55,292 bases of DNA from Chloroflexota bacterium (GCA_016235425.1 JACRLC010000041.1:1-55292); one strand, 5' to 3'; shown: positions 25,742-34,194, counted from the first letter of the stretch. Notes: a model not told the origin generated them from the sequence alone. Made by a program: numbers and translations.

Positions 25742-25764
25742 GAAAAACCTGCGCGAAGCGCAGG
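25742..25764 (-). terminator. Rho-independent terminator of the NarL-type regulator gene
   Basis: On the minus strand CCTGCGC-TTC-GCGCAGG is followed by TTTTTCTTT. It begins directly after the stop codon. Confidence 0.88.
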
Positions 25765-26424
25765 CTACATGGCAATGTATTCTCTCAGGTTATGTTCAAC
25801 CGCATAGGCGGCGGCTTCGGCGCGGTTGTTCACGCCCAGTTTGGAAAGGATGCTCGAAACGTAATTCCGCACCGTGCCCTCCCCCAAAAACAGCGACTTG
25901 GCGATCTCGCGGTTGGTCTTGCCTTCCGAAACCAGCAAAAGCACGTGCTTTTCCTGCTGGCTCAAGTGAGCGAAAGCGGATGCCTCCTCCTCCTTCACTG
26001 CACGCCGCACTTCCTGGAACACACGCTGGGTCACAGCCGGGTCGAGCAGGGCCTCGCCGCGACCGACGGATTCCAGGGCTTTTATCAGGTCCTCGCTCCC
26101 GATTTGCTTCAGGATATAGCCCGAGGCCCCGGCGCGAATCGCCGAAAAAAGCATCTCATCCTCGGCATACGAGGTGAGCATGATCACTTTCGTGTTGGGG
26201 AACTGGTTGACAATTTGTTCGCAGGCTTCGATGCCCGAAGTGCCGGGCAGGCGAATATCCATCACCACAACATCCGGGTTCAGCGCGTGTACCTGTTCCA
26301 GCGCATCACGGGCGGAACCTGCTTCTCCCACGATCTCGAATTGCGGATGCCGCTCGAGCAGGGATTTCAAACCCAGACGAACCACTTCGTGGTCGTCAAC
26401 AAGGATTATTCTTTGCTTAGCCAT
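25765..26424 (-). CDS. NarL/LuxR-family response regulator
   Basis: A two-component transcription regulator of 219 residues. The receiver domain has the acidic pair Asp10-Asp11, phospho-acceptor Asp56 (VVMDIRLPG), a switch Thr/Ser in MLTSYA and Lys in YILKQIG. The C-terminal LuxR-type HTH reads [20 protein letters not shown] and [20 protein letters not shown]. No histidine kinase is adjacent, so its partner is elsewhere. The gene ends in its own terminator. An 89-bp repeat lies upstream. Confidence 0.93.
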   Translation of the reverse strand: MAKQRIILVDDHEVVRLGLKSLLERHPQFEIVGEAGSARDALEQVHALNPDVVVMDIRLPGTSGIEACEQIVNQFPNTKVIMLTSYAEDEMLFSAIRAGASGYILKQIGSEDLIKALESVGRGEALLDPAVTQRVFQEVRRAVKEEEASAFAHLSQQEKHVLLLVSEGKTNREIAKSLFLGEGTVRNYVSSILSKLGVNNRAEAAAYAVEHNLREYIAM

Positions 26425-26465
26425 TGTGCTATTTTACCCTAAGATTGTCCACAAATGTACTTATC

Positions 26466-26554
26466 GTATTACCCTGTGAAAACTACGTCAACCGCGAAGA
26501 TTTTGCAGCGCGATATTTATATCGCCTTTGGTTGCGGAATGAATTCCGCGTTAC
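26466..26554. repeat. 89-bp palindromic dispersed repeat, copy 1
   Basis: The reverse complement of 35933-36021 matches this stretch with two mismatches in 89 bases. It contains two near-perfect palindromes, GCGATATTTATATCGC (26510-26525) and GCGGAATGAATTCCGC (26534-26549). It lies between the regulator gene and the DinB-like gene and codes for nothing recognisable. Confidence 0.9.
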
Positions 26555-26569
26555 GAAATACTGGGCGAA

Positions 26570-27046
26570 TTAGGTTTTCCGGGTGATTTTTTGCACAGAG
26601 GCCAAATGCTCTTCGATATGTGCCAATCCGCGCTCGACCCACGTTTGAGTTGTGAAACCGGCTCCCAGCGTCTCGTGGCGGCTTTCACGATTCCAGGCCT
26701 CGGATGGCAGGCCCCGCAGAAGAATTACAAGGTCCTGGATGCTGGCTGTGAACTCATCCAGGACGACTTCCAGCGGTTCGGACGAGTTGTAATGTGCGAG
26801 CATCCATTCGTTGGCATCAAAGTTTTTGAATTCGGGATTCTCCTCGTTGATCGTGCGGCGGACGCGCATTCCATAAACATGCTTGTCCGCATCGCGCGTG
26901 TGCGAAGCCAATTGATGCGCGTTCCAGCCGCCCTCGTCCACGGGCGCGAAAGGGTCTTTGGCCGCCTCGCAAGCTGAACGAAATTCCTTCGCCGCCGCGG
27001 CAATCTGCTCGATCAATTTTCTGCGATATTCCAGTAATTCCTTCAT
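26570..27046 (-). CDS. DinB-like metal-binding four-helix protein
   Basis: 158 residues, mostly helical, fitting the DinB/YfiT-like superfamily. Possible metal His residues occur in WNAHQLASHTRDADKHVYG and in the C-terminal GLAHIEEHLASV. Members include thiol-S-transferases and many proteins of unknown function. The start overlaps the stop of the SDR gene by 4 bp, so the two are coupled. Confidence 0.72.
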   Translation of the reverse strand: MKELLEYRRKLIEQIAAAAKEFRSACEAAKDPFAPVDEGGWNAHQLASHTRDADKHVYGMRVRRTINEENPEFKNFDANEWMLAHYNSSEPLEVVLDEFTASIQDLVILLRGLPSEAWNRESRHETLGAGFTTQTWVERGLAHIEEHLASVQKITRKT

Positions 27047-27657
27047 CGTTCCTCCTGCTTGAAGAGCGGCATGATTTCACTGATGATCTTTTCCGGGCCA
27101 TGATTTTCGACCGCATACACCCGAACCCCCATTGGACTCATCTCCTGGTCCGCGGCATGAGACAATGCTGTAAGCCCCGCCATGCTCGATGAATAGGCCC
27201 CCGCTTCCTTCCCGGACCCTTTGCCTGCTTCCGTTATGATGTTGATGATCACCCCCCGGCCTTTTTCGCGCATCACCCGTCCCGCGGATTGCATCATCAA
27301 AAATGCGCCGGTCAGGTTCACATCCAGGGTGCGATGCCAATCCCATTCGTCCATATCCAGCAGGGGCGTGTGCGGTTCGACCGCGGCGTGGTTGACCAAA
27401 ATATCAATGCGGCCAAAGTCATCCTCCACGCAGTTGATCAAAGCCTGCGCCGCCACCTTTTTGGCAACATCGTCAATGTATGCCCTGGCAATTCCCCCGT
27501 TTGCCTTGATCTCAGCGACAACCTGCTCAACATTGACCGGCGAAACATCGTTCGCGGCCACAACCGCGCCGCGCCGCGCGAATTCGAGCGCCAGGAGCCG
27601 CCCCGTCCCTTTGCCTGCACCCGTGATCAAAACAACCTTATCTTTGAAATCATTCAT
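27043..27657 (-). CDS. Short-chain dehydrogenase/reductase family protein lacking the catalytic Lys
   Basis: A 204-residue Rossmann-fold protein. The cofactor motif TGAGKGTG and the NHAA motif (usual NNAG) are present. The active-site YxxxK is YSSSM, so the catalytic Lys is replaced by Met. The Ser normally preceding it is not clear either (NIITEAGKG). The protein is also shorter than the usual ~250 residues at the C-terminus. It may be a non-enzymatic or atypical SDR. ATG 27657 was chosen over the GTG at 27666. Confidence 0.8.
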   Translation of the reverse strand: MNDFKDKVVLITGAGKGTGRLLALEFARRGAVVAANDVSPVNVEQVVAEIKANGGIARAYIDDVAKKVAAQALINCVEDDFGRIDILVNHAAVEPHTPLLDMDEWDWHRTLDVNLTGAFLMMQSAGRVMREKGRGVIINIITEAGKGSGKEAGAYSSSMAGLTALSHAADQEMSPMGVRVYAVENHGPEKIISEIMPLFKQEER

Positions 27658-27667
27658 GCCTGGCACC

Positions 27668-28366
27668 TCACTCGCACACCGGGATTGTATCGGGATTCGT
27701 GTTCGCGTTCAACGGCAGACCAAGATAGGGCGAAGGGTCATACGTGTTATCAATATCCAGTTCATTCTTGAAATTGCCGAGGGGATCATTTTCAACAATG
27801 GAAAAATGCAAATGCACGCCCACCGGGTTGTTGGGGTCGCCGGAATAGTTTCCCTGATAACCGAGCAACGTCCCTGCTTCGATGAACATTTCTTTCGCGC
27901 CCGCTGGAAAATCGGACGCGATGTACGAAGCGCCGTTCTGATCGGCCATGTGAGTGTAATAGAGCCAGATCTGGCGTCCGGGTTGAAGCGGGTCGTCTGG
28001 CACGCGCACGATGACGGATGATTTCCAATCGGCCATTCGCGTCAGGTATCCGGGGTACGCCGCGATGACGGGGGTAACGCCCACCTCCGTCCCGGCGAAA
28101 ATGTCAATTCCCTGGTGGCAGTGACCGGGGCGGAAAGAATCGTCCCAAATAAAGCCGACCAAACCGTCGGTGGGGAAAATGAACGGGGCGTCCGCGCAAC
28201 GCGTTTCGGCAGTCATCATCAATTCTGGATGCGAGAATGGATCGCGAAACCAGTCAAAGACTTGAAGAGTCCTTGCGCTTCCGCGACGATAGGTGAAGAA
28301 AAGATATAACCCGGCTGTCAGGATTGCAACGAGAAGAATGGGAATAAAAATGTAGCGTCTGGGCAT
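27668..28366 (-). CDS. M23-family metallopeptidase, membrane anchored
   Basis: A 232-residue protein with an N-terminal helix (YIFIPILLVAILTAGLYLFF) and an external M23 (LytM-type) domain. Zinc ligands are visible in HQGIDIFAG (HxxxD) and HLHFSI (HxH), with YYTHM between. The usual role is peptidoglycan cross-link cleavage in cell-wall remodelling. The minus-strand TATAAT lies about 8 bp before the ATG, suggesting a very short leader. It is divergent from the riboswitch-controlled protease genes. Confidence 0.87.
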   Translation of the reverse strand: MPRRYIFIPILLVAILTAGLYLFFTYRRGSARTLQVFDWFRDPFSHPELMMTAETRCADAPFIFPTDGLVGFIWDDSFRPGHCHQGIDIFAGTEVGVTPVIAAYPGYLTRMADWKSSVIVRVPDDPLQPGRQIWLYYTHMADQNGASYIASDFPAGAKEMFIEAGTLLGYQGNYSGDPNNPVGVHLHFSIVENDPLGNFKNELDIDNTYDPSPYLGLPLNANTNPDTIPVCE

Positions 28367-28408
28367 GGGAAGGGATTATACCTTTTTCCAAAAATGCTCT
28401 CGCGCCAC

Positions 28409-28437
28409 TTGAAATGGACTTTGAAACGATGTAATAT
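28409..28437 (+). promoter_or_regulatory. Promoter of the first riboswitch-protease unit
   Basis: TTGAAA (28409-28414), exactly 17 bp, TATAAT-like TAATAT (28432-28437). The aptamer begins about 45 bp downstream. Confidence 0.75.
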
Positions 28438-28482
28438 AAAACTGCTTTAGAGTTGTTGCGCCATTTGTCTGAGAGGTACGGA

Positions 28483-28573
28483 TGCGAACCTCGAAAAGGC
28501 AAACCCACTGCGAGGTGGGGGCGCAAAGTTATGGATCTGCGAGTGAAGCGAGTGCAGACCGCCAGACTGCCGA
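28483..28573 (+). ncRNA. Cyclic di-GMP-I (GEMM-I) riboswitch, copy 1
   Basis: GGCAAACC (28498-28505), a stem CCACT/GGTGG closed by the GNRA loop GCGA, then CGCAAAG (28522-28528), and a second stem TGG...TCTGC with GCAGA...CCA. These are the order and key words of the GEMM-I aptamer. P1 closes through GGC with GCC in the left arm of the following terminator. It sits 130 bp before the start of a secreted protease gene, with its own promoter. Confidence 0.88.
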
Positions 28574-28606
28574 AAGGTTTTTCCTTTCGGCAGTTTTTAT
28601 TTTTTC
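28566..28606 (+). terminator. Expression-platform terminator of riboswitch 1
   Basis: CTGCCGAAAGG (28567-28577) and CCTTTCGGCAG (28583-28593) form an 11-bp stem followed by TTTTTATTTTTT. Its left arm overlaps the 3' strand of aptamer helix P1, so the two structures compete. Confidence 0.88.
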
Positions 28607-28703
28607 AAAGATGTGAAAGGAGGCAGATAGGACGACAGTCTTCGATTCTGATTTCACTATCTTCTGGATCTGTTTAATTCCATATCTAAGGAGAAAAAAG
28701 AAG

Positions 28704-30836
28704 ATGAAAAAGAAAATTCTTGCAACAGTTAGTGTTGTGTTGTTGCTAATCGCTTTATTGCCTGCATCAGTTGCGGCAGATACTCCCCCCGGCCCTCCAA
28801 CGGAATTCCCGCGGAATAACATGGCACCCGCTGGCCCAGATCCTATGGACCTTTCTGTGGAAATGCTCGGCGAAGAGGAGATCGCCTTGCGAAAACAGGC
28901 GGCTGTGGTTGGTTCTGATGTTGCCACCAATGCCTCTCCAATCGGTGAGCCGGCTGATATAGGAGACGAATTAACCATCACTGTCAGCGATAACGGCCTC
29001 GGCGTTGATTATGATGAGACCTTTGTTGTTGTGCTGGATGGCACATGGGGTATCATCCTGATCGAGGAAGCCGCCTACGATTCCTTCGATGGCACATACT
29101 ACCATTTCCCGAATCCGAATGGTTGCTGGCGAACCGAAGATGTCATATCTCATGCACAGCTTTCATATCTGCTGGATGAGTTCGATGGCAACATTTATCC
29201 AACGGTTTCGACCTACTTTGGCGCGCCGCTGCCGCGTGGCGATGAAGGACAAAAAACCTGGATATTGGTCTTCAACATCCGTGACGAGGCATATTACGAC
29301 TGCGCTGAAACCACCTACATCGCCGGTTACTTCTCGGCCAGCGAAAGCGCTACAAACAACAAAAACATCATGCACATTGACTCCTATGATTGGGCCAATC
29401 GTATTGGCGCAAACTCTGCGCGCCCCTTCTTGTATGAGGGAGTCTTTGCTCATGAGTTTGAGCATCTGGTTCACTTTGACATTGACCCAGACGAACCTTC
29501 CTGGGTAGACGAAGGTCTGGCAGATCTAGCTGGCTATTTGAGCGGATATGGTCACTCTGCCGGACATATTGCTTACTATATGGTCTATCATCCATTCACA
29601 GCTCTCACCTTCTGGGGTGGAGGCCTGGAAAGCTATGGTGCCAGCTACCTATTCCAACTGTATCTGTATGAGAAGTTTGGCGGGGCTCCTTTTATCTCTG
29701 CACTGGTGCAGGAACAGGCAAATGGCATTGAAGGGATTGAGAACACCCTGGCGGCTTTTGGCTACACTGAGTCCTTCGATGAGATCTTCGATGACTGGAC
29801 CATCGCCAACTACCTTGACGATACCCGTGTAAACAACCGTTACGGGTATGACACCCTTGTCGTTGGCACCATAGATACCTGGGGATATTCCATAGAGTAC
29901 GCGCTTCAAAACTTCTGGGTTGGCGATCCCTTCCCGGTTTCTCTGGGCTTTAACTCCAGCGATCTCTTCGGCGCTCCAATGCCATATACGGCACATTACT
30001 ACCGCTTTGGCGGGGAACCCACTCTTCGCACTGCCCTGGATGGCAGTGAATTTGCCGGCACCCCTGCTCACAGCGGCGCGTACGAGTGGTATTCAGACAT
30101 GGATGCCTGGGCTTGGCGCAGTTTCTACCAGACGTTCAATGTCCCTGCAAGTGGCGCCACGCTTAACTTCTACACCTTCTTTGAAATTGAGGAGGATTGG
30201 GATTACGGATACGTGGAGGTCCATGATCTGGATACCGATGAGTGGTATACGCTTGATGCCGCAGGGACTGTGAACACCGTGGCTCATGCTCAAGACAATC
30301 CCAATACGCCCACCGGCCGCGAGCCAACCGATTACGAGGCCGCAGGCCGCTGGCATGCCTTCACCGGTTATAGCGGGGGCTGGATTCCTGTTTCGATGGA
30401 TCTGAGTGCATTTGCCGGCCATACCATTGACCTGTACTTTACAAGCTGGCAGGACGGTGCGTTCACTCTTCAAATGATGTACGTGGATGACATCTCGATT
30501 CCCGAGGTTGGATTCTATGACAATGTTGAAGCAGGCGCGGATGGATGGACCACCACTGGCTGGTACAGGACCACTGGCATCCTGCCGAATGACTGGCAGG
30601 CAACTCTCATTGAAACCTTGTGGCAGCCGACCGTGCGCTATCCTAAACCAGAAAACTGGCATGCCCGCAAACTGCTTGATGAGACCTATATGATAATGGA
30701 TCCAGTTACGCAGTCTGGCGAAATTACAGGGATCAATACAACACCTGCAAATTCGCGTCGCACACAGGTTTTGATCGTCAGCAACCGCTTTGATCACATT
30801 CTTACATCAGATTACTGGGTCGAATTCACCCATTAA
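28704..30836 (+). CDS. Secreted gluzincin metalloprotease with InhA-like C-terminal domain
   Basis: A 710-residue exported protease. The signal peptide (residues 1-~26) ends near ASVAA. The zinc site is His250-Glu251-x-x-His254 (FAHEFEHLVH) with the third ligand Glu270 (WVDEGLAD), a gluzincin layout similar to M30 hyicolysin-type enzymes. The C-terminal ~250 residues include a beta domain like that of immune inhibitor A (DMDAWAWRSFYQTFNVP and VDDISIPEVGFYDN). AAGGAG lies ~10 bp upstream of the ATG. Its leader carries a cyclic-di-GMP riboswitch. The target protein is unknown. Confidence 0.87.
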   Translation: MKKKILATVSVVLLLIALLPASVAADTPPGPPTEFPRNNMAPAGPDPMDLSVEMLGEEEIALRKQAAVVGSDVATNASPIGEPADIGDELTITVSDNGLGVDYDETFVVVLDGTWGIILIEEAAYDSFDGTYYHFPNPNGCWRTEDVISHAQLSYLLDEFDGNIYPTVSTYFGAPLPRGDEGQKTWILVFNIRDEAYYDCAETTYIAGYFSASESATNNKNIMHIDSYDWANRIGANSARPFLYEGVFAHEFEHLVHFDIDPDEPSWVDEGLADLAGYLSGYGHSAGHIAYYMVYHPFTALTFWGGGLESYGASYLFQLYLYEKFGGAPFISALVQEQANGIEGIENTLAAFGYTESFDEIFDDWTIANYLDDTRVNNRYGYDTLVVGTIDTWGYSIEYALQNFWVGDPFPVSLGFNSSDLFGAPMPYTAHYYRFGGEPTLRTALDGSEFAGTPAHSGAYEWYSDMDAWAWRSFYQTFNVPASGATLNFYTFFEIEEDWDYGYVEVHDLDTDEWYTLDAAGTVNTVAHAQDNPNTPTGREPTDYEAAGRWHAFTGYSGGWIPVSMDLSAFAGHTIDLYFTSWQDGAFTLQMMYVDDISIPEVGFYDNVEAGADGWTTTGWYRTTGILPNDWQATLIETLWQPTVRYPKPENWHARKLLDETYMIMDPVTQSGEITGINTTPANSRRTQVLIVSNRFDHILTSDYWVEFTH

Positions 30837-30868
30837 CCTGTCTGTTGATGAGTCTGCTGATCATACAC

Positions 30869-30903
30869 AAAAGCGAGGAGGCCGAGACCTCCTCGCTTTT
30901 TGA
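30869..30903 (+). terminator. Rho-independent terminator of the first protease gene
   Basis: AAAAGCGAGGAGG (30869-30881) pairs with CCTCCTCGCTTTT (30888-30900), loop CCGAGA, T-run included. Confidence 0.9.
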
Positions 30904-31059
30904 AATGGTGGATTATGTACCTGCTGTGTGCATCGAATATTATGTGATTCCTTTCCTCCCGCCTCCAACCGGACCCGATAACTGCTACCGTACCCCGACC
31001 ATATCCGCGTTATCGGCCTAGCCTAACTAGTCCATTTGGGGGGAATTTTGAGCAACCAC
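30904..31059. other. Non-coding spacer between the two protease units
   Basis: With its flanking elements it belongs to the 489-bp gene-free stretch 30837-31325. This part shows no open frame, repeat or strong structure. The rest is a terminator, a promoter, the second riboswitch and a leader. Confidence 0.5.
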
Positions 31060-31088
31060 TTGAATTCCACGCTCAAATCATATATTAT
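31060..31088 (+). promoter_or_regulatory. Promoter of the second riboswitch-protease unit
   Basis: TTGAAT (31060-31065), exactly 17 bp, TATTAT (31083-31088). The aptamer starts ~25 bp downstream. The layout matches the first unit. Confidence 0.75.
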
Positions 31089-31112
31089 TTAGGAGAAATT
31101 GGATAATTAATA

Positions 31113-31205
31113 ATACCGAAAAGGCAAACCCATCGTGAGGTGGGGGCGCAAAGTCATGGACCTGTCATTCTGATGCGTACGGGATGGCAGGCCGCCAGAC
31201 CGCCG
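31113..31205 (+). ncRNA. Cyclic di-GMP-I (GEMM-I) riboswitch, copy 2
   Basis: GGCAAACC (31123-31130), stem CCATC/GGTGG closed by the GNRA loop GTGA, then CGCAAAG (31147-31153), then a stem TGGACCTG with CAGGCCGCCA. The distance from GGCAAACC to CGCAAAG is 24 bases in both copies. The stems differ in sequence but keep pairing, which supports a real RNA structure. Confidence 0.88.
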
Positions 31206-31234
31206 AAGTTTTTTTACTTTCGGCGGTCATCCTT
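31199..31234 (+). terminator. Expression-platform hairpin of riboswitch 2
   Basis: ACCGCCGAAG (31199-31208) pairs with CTTTCGGCGGT (31217-31227) around a T-rich loop. The run after it (CATCCTTTT) is a weaker T-tract than in copy 1. A second small stem, CCTTTT/AAAAGG (31231-31245), follows at once and covers part of an AAAGGAGG. Confidence 0.7.
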
Positions 31235-31325
31235 TTAATAAAAGGAGGTGATGCAATCTCGAATACTTAACGTGCGTTCTACCGTCATTTCAGCAAGATT
31301 TTTAGACTATCTGAGGAGAATAGTA

Positions 31326-33641
31326 ATGAAAGCAAAATGGCTTGGCACGTTATTGATTCTTGTAATGCTATCCGTGACCCTTGTGCCCGCGGTTGGCGCG
31401 GCGCCCCCATCGCCCATAGGTGAGGACCCACAGTTTGGTTCGGACACCGATGATGCCGCGCATCCATTGGGCACAGAACAAAGGGAAGCCAAGGCATTGG
31501 CTGTCGAAGCCAAAATGCACGGCAAATCAGATGGGGATGCGGATGAGCATACTCATAAAGTAGATCTGAAACATTACGTTGAGTTAGACCGCCTGGGTGA
31601 AGACACAATCTGGACGATCATCGGGGAGTTTGGCACGCAGATCCATCCAGCTTATGGCGGTACGGCTGGCCCGCTCCACAACGAAATCCCGGAACCTGAC
31701 CGGACAATGGATAACACCACCATTTGGTCCCCGGATTTTAGCAAGGGTTACTACGAAAATATGCTTTTCTCGGAAGCGCCCGGTGCGGTCTCGATGCGTA
31801 ATTTCTACATTGAGCAGTCGTCCAACCGCTATACGGTCAATGGTGTGGTAACCGATTGGGTACAGGTCCCATACAACGAGGCACGCTATGGCGCGAACTA
31901 CTGCGGAAGTATCGTCTGCGCCACCACCTGGCTGTTCGTCCGTGATGAGGTGCAGGCCTGGTACAACTCCCAGATCGCGGCAGGCATGACCCCGGCTGGC
32001 ATTGACGCCTACCTGAGCCAGTTCGATGTTTGGGACCGCTATGACTGGGACGGTGACGGCAACTTCAATGAGTCCGATGGTTACATTGACCACTTCCAGG
32101 CCGTCCATGCAGGCGAAGGTGAAGAGACCGGCGGCGGCGCGCAAGGCACAGATGCCATCTGGAGCCATCGCTGGTACGCGTTTTACAACTTAATTGGGAT
32201 TGCCGGCCCGTCACCTGACTACTTGCTGGGCGGCGTCCGAATTGGTAATTCCAGCTACTGGATCGGTGACTACACCGTTGAGCCCGAGAACGGCGGCGTG
32301 GGTGTGTTTGCTCACGAATTTGGCCATGATCTTGGCCTGCCCGACCTGTACGATACCAGTGGCAACACCGGCGGTGCTGAGAATTCTACCGGCTTCTGGA
32401 CGCTCTACTCCAGCGGTTCCTATGGCAGTTCCGGCAATCCTGAAGACGGAATCGGCTCGAAGCCGATTCACATGAGCGCCTATGAGAAGCTCTTCCTGGG
32501 CTGGTCGAATTATGAGGTGGTCAACTACAACCAGAAAGCAGAGGTCAAGTTAGGCCCTGCCGAATATAACACCCAACATGCCCAGCAACTCGTGGTGTTG
32601 CTGCCTGACAAGGAGGTCAGCTCCTTTATCGGCGATCCGTATGCCGGAAGTTACTTCTACCACTCCGGTGCAGGAAATGATCTCGATAACAGCATGACAC
32701 GCTCTGTCACTCTGCCGGCTGGCGCTGTTTCCCTCTCTGCGCAAGTTCGCTATGATATTGAGCTGGATTGGGATTATGCCTATCTGACAGTCAACGGAAC
32801 CAACGTTGCCACCAACCTTTCCACCAACACGAACCCGAACGGCCAGAACTTTGGCGAAGGCATCACGGGTTCCTCTGGCGGAAACTGGGTGGCGCTCACT
32901 GCCGATCTATCGGCTTATGCCGGACAAACCGTCACCCTCGGCTTCCGCTATTGGACTGACGGCGCGGTGGCTGAAGCAGGCTTTGGCGTGGATGACATTG
33001 CCATTACCGGCCTGCCCACCGACGACGCGGAGACCGATCCGGGCTGGACTTATGCCGGGTTCATCCGCACGACCGGCACGGTCGTTCAGTCGTTTGCCAA
33101 CTTCTACGTGGCGGAATATCGCCAGTATGTCGGCTACGATGATTCCCTGCGCACCGGTCCTTACAACTTCGGTTTCCTGGATACCAAGCCTAATTGGGTC
33201 GAGCACTTCCCATATCAGAATGGCCTGCTGGTCTGGTATCTGGATTATTCATTTGCGGACAATAATGTAGGTGACAACTGCGCCTCCGGGCGTTGCGGCG
33301 GCCTGTTCCTTCCGGTCGACGCGCACCCGGATTTGCTCCTGCGTCCTGACAATGGACAGGTCTGGCGGCCCCGGATTCAGTCGTATGACTCAACATTTGG
33401 TACCGAGAAGACCGACAAGATTTGTCTGCACGTGAACACCACCTTCGTGCAATGCTATGGCGGTTTGAAGGCCAACCCGCTCTTTGACGATACCAAGAGC
33501 TATTGGGTTGCTCCTAATCCCGCCATCGGCCATTTCGGCTGGGCCAGTGTTCCGCTTCCGGGCTTCGGTGTTAAGATCCGCGTAGCCAACATGGAGGATA
33601 AGCCCGGTAGTTTCATGGAGGTGAAGGTCAATAAAAAGTAG
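31326..33641 (+). CDS. Secreted M6-family (immune inhibitor A-like) metalloprotease
   Basis: A 771-residue exported zinc protease. The signal peptide covers residues 1-~26 (LLILVMLSVTLVPAVGA). The M6 zinc motif HEFGHDLGLPD has His330, Glu331, His334 and Asp340. The C-terminal half has the InhA beta domain (SVTLPAGAVSLSAQVRYDIE, later AGFGVDDIAITG), shared with the upstream protease. I chose ATG 31326 because AGGAG precedes it and the signal peptide starts there. An upstream in-frame GTG/ATG at 31248-31251 would place 25 non-hydrophobic residues before the signal. Expression is likely controlled by cyclic di-GMP. Confidence 0.92.
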   Translation: MKAKWLGTLLILVMLSVTLVPAVGAAPPSPIGEDPQFGSDTDDAAHPLGTEQREAKALAVEAKMHGKSDGDADEHTHKVDLKHYVELDRLGEDTIWTIIGEFGTQIHPAYGGTAGPLHNEIPEPDRTMDNTTIWSPDFSKGYYENMLFSEAPGAVSMRNFYIEQSSNRYTVNGVVTDWVQVPYNEARYGANYCGSIVCATTWLFVRDEVQAWYNSQIAAGMTPAGIDAYLSQFDVWDRYDWDGDGNFNESDGYIDHFQAVHAGEGEETGGGAQGTDAIWSHRWYAFYNLIGIAGPSPDYLLGGVRIGNSSYWIGDYTVEPENGGVGVFAHEFGHDLGLPDLYDTSGNTGGAENSTGFWTLYSSGSYGSSGNPEDGIGSKPIHMSAYEKLFLGWSNYEVVNYNQKAEVKLGPAEYNTQHAQQLVVLLPDKEVSSFIGDPYAGSYFYHSGAGNDLDNSMTRSVTLPAGAVSLSAQVRYDIELDWDYAYLTVNGTNVATNLSTNTNPNGQNFGEGITGSSGGNWVALTADLSAYAGQTVTLGFRYWTDGAVAEAGFGVDDIAITGLPTDDAETDPGWTYAGFIRTTGTVVQSFANFYVAEYRQYVGYDDSLRTGPYNFGFLDTKPNWVEHFPYQNGLLVWYLDYSFADNNVGDNCASGRCGGLFLPVDAHPDLLLRPDNGQVWRPRIQSYDSTFGTEKTDKICLHVNTTFVQCYGGLKANPLFDDTKSYWVAPNPAIGHFGWASVPLPGFGVKIRVANMEDKPGSFMEVKVNKK

Positions 33642-33680
33642 TCGAAACAGCCAATAGCAAGCGTTGTTTGGCTTGAACAA

Positions 33681-33727
33681 GAGGGGTCCCTCGGCTGAAT
33701 GTCGAGGGACCCCTTCATTTGTTTTTT
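33681..33727. terminator. Terminator after the M6 protease gene
   Basis: AGGGGTCCCTCG (33682-33693) pairs perfectly with CGAGGGACCCCT (33703-33714), followed by TCATTTGTTTTTT. It lies between convergent genes. Confidence 0.85.
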
Positions 33728-33741
33728 CGCGAATATGAAAG

Positions 33742-34194
33742 TTAAGGTGTGGGATAGATTTCATCCGGCGGGCGCGCTTCGCACAGGATTACCTGATTCG
33801 CGCTGTCCGTGTGGTAGGAGAATACCTGTCCGGTTGCTTCGAGCGAAATCCTGAATCCGGGCGTGACTGCCTGGGTGTAGATCATGCCGCTTCTTGGGCA
33901 ACCCAGACTGCCGTCCGGCCATTGAACCGGTTCTACATCGAATAGTGAAATTTTTTCCACCGCGATGCCCAATTTTCTCGACAGGTGCTCTTTTGCAAGC
34001 GTCACCATTTTTTCAGCGGAAGGGTCGGGTGTTGCGGGAGAAACCATGGTTGCATTCTCCTGAATCGGCGTGGAAGTGAAGGCTGGTGTTTGTGTGCTTT
34101 CCGGGAGGGGCGTGGCCACTGGATTTTCGGGTTGGCAGGCGATCAAGATAGATCCCAGCAATACGCAGGCGTAGGTTATCCACAAGTGTTTCAT
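33742..34194 (-). CDS. Lipoprotein of unknown function
   Basis: 150 residues. The lipobox LIAC gives a predicted lipidated Cys20, followed by a Thr/Pro/Ser-rich spacer. The C-terminal part contains VEPVQWPDGSLGCPRSG, a pattern I have seen in small Chloroflexota and cyanobacterial exported proteins of unknown role. It is a single-gene minus-strand unit, convergent with the M6 protease. Confidence 0.7.
   Translation of the reverse strand: MKHLWITYACVLLGSILIACQPENPVATPLPESTQTPAFTSTPIQENATMVSPATPDPSAEKMVTLAKEHLSRKLGIAVEKISLFDVEPVQWPDGSLGCPRSGMIYTQAVTPGFRISLEATGQVFSYHTDSANQVILCEARPPDEIYPTP

Noticed and set aside
26466-26554. The palindromic element as a terminator of the DinB-like gene
   Set aside because: Neither palindrome is followed by a T-run, and the same 89 bp occurs elsewhere in inverted orientation, so it is better read as a dispersed repeat.
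31248-31325. Start of the M6 protease at the GTG/ATG near 31250, right after AAAGGAGG
   Set aside because: GGAGG is only 2 bp from that ATG, and the added ~25 residues would precede a normal signal peptide that begins at 31326 with its own AGGAG.
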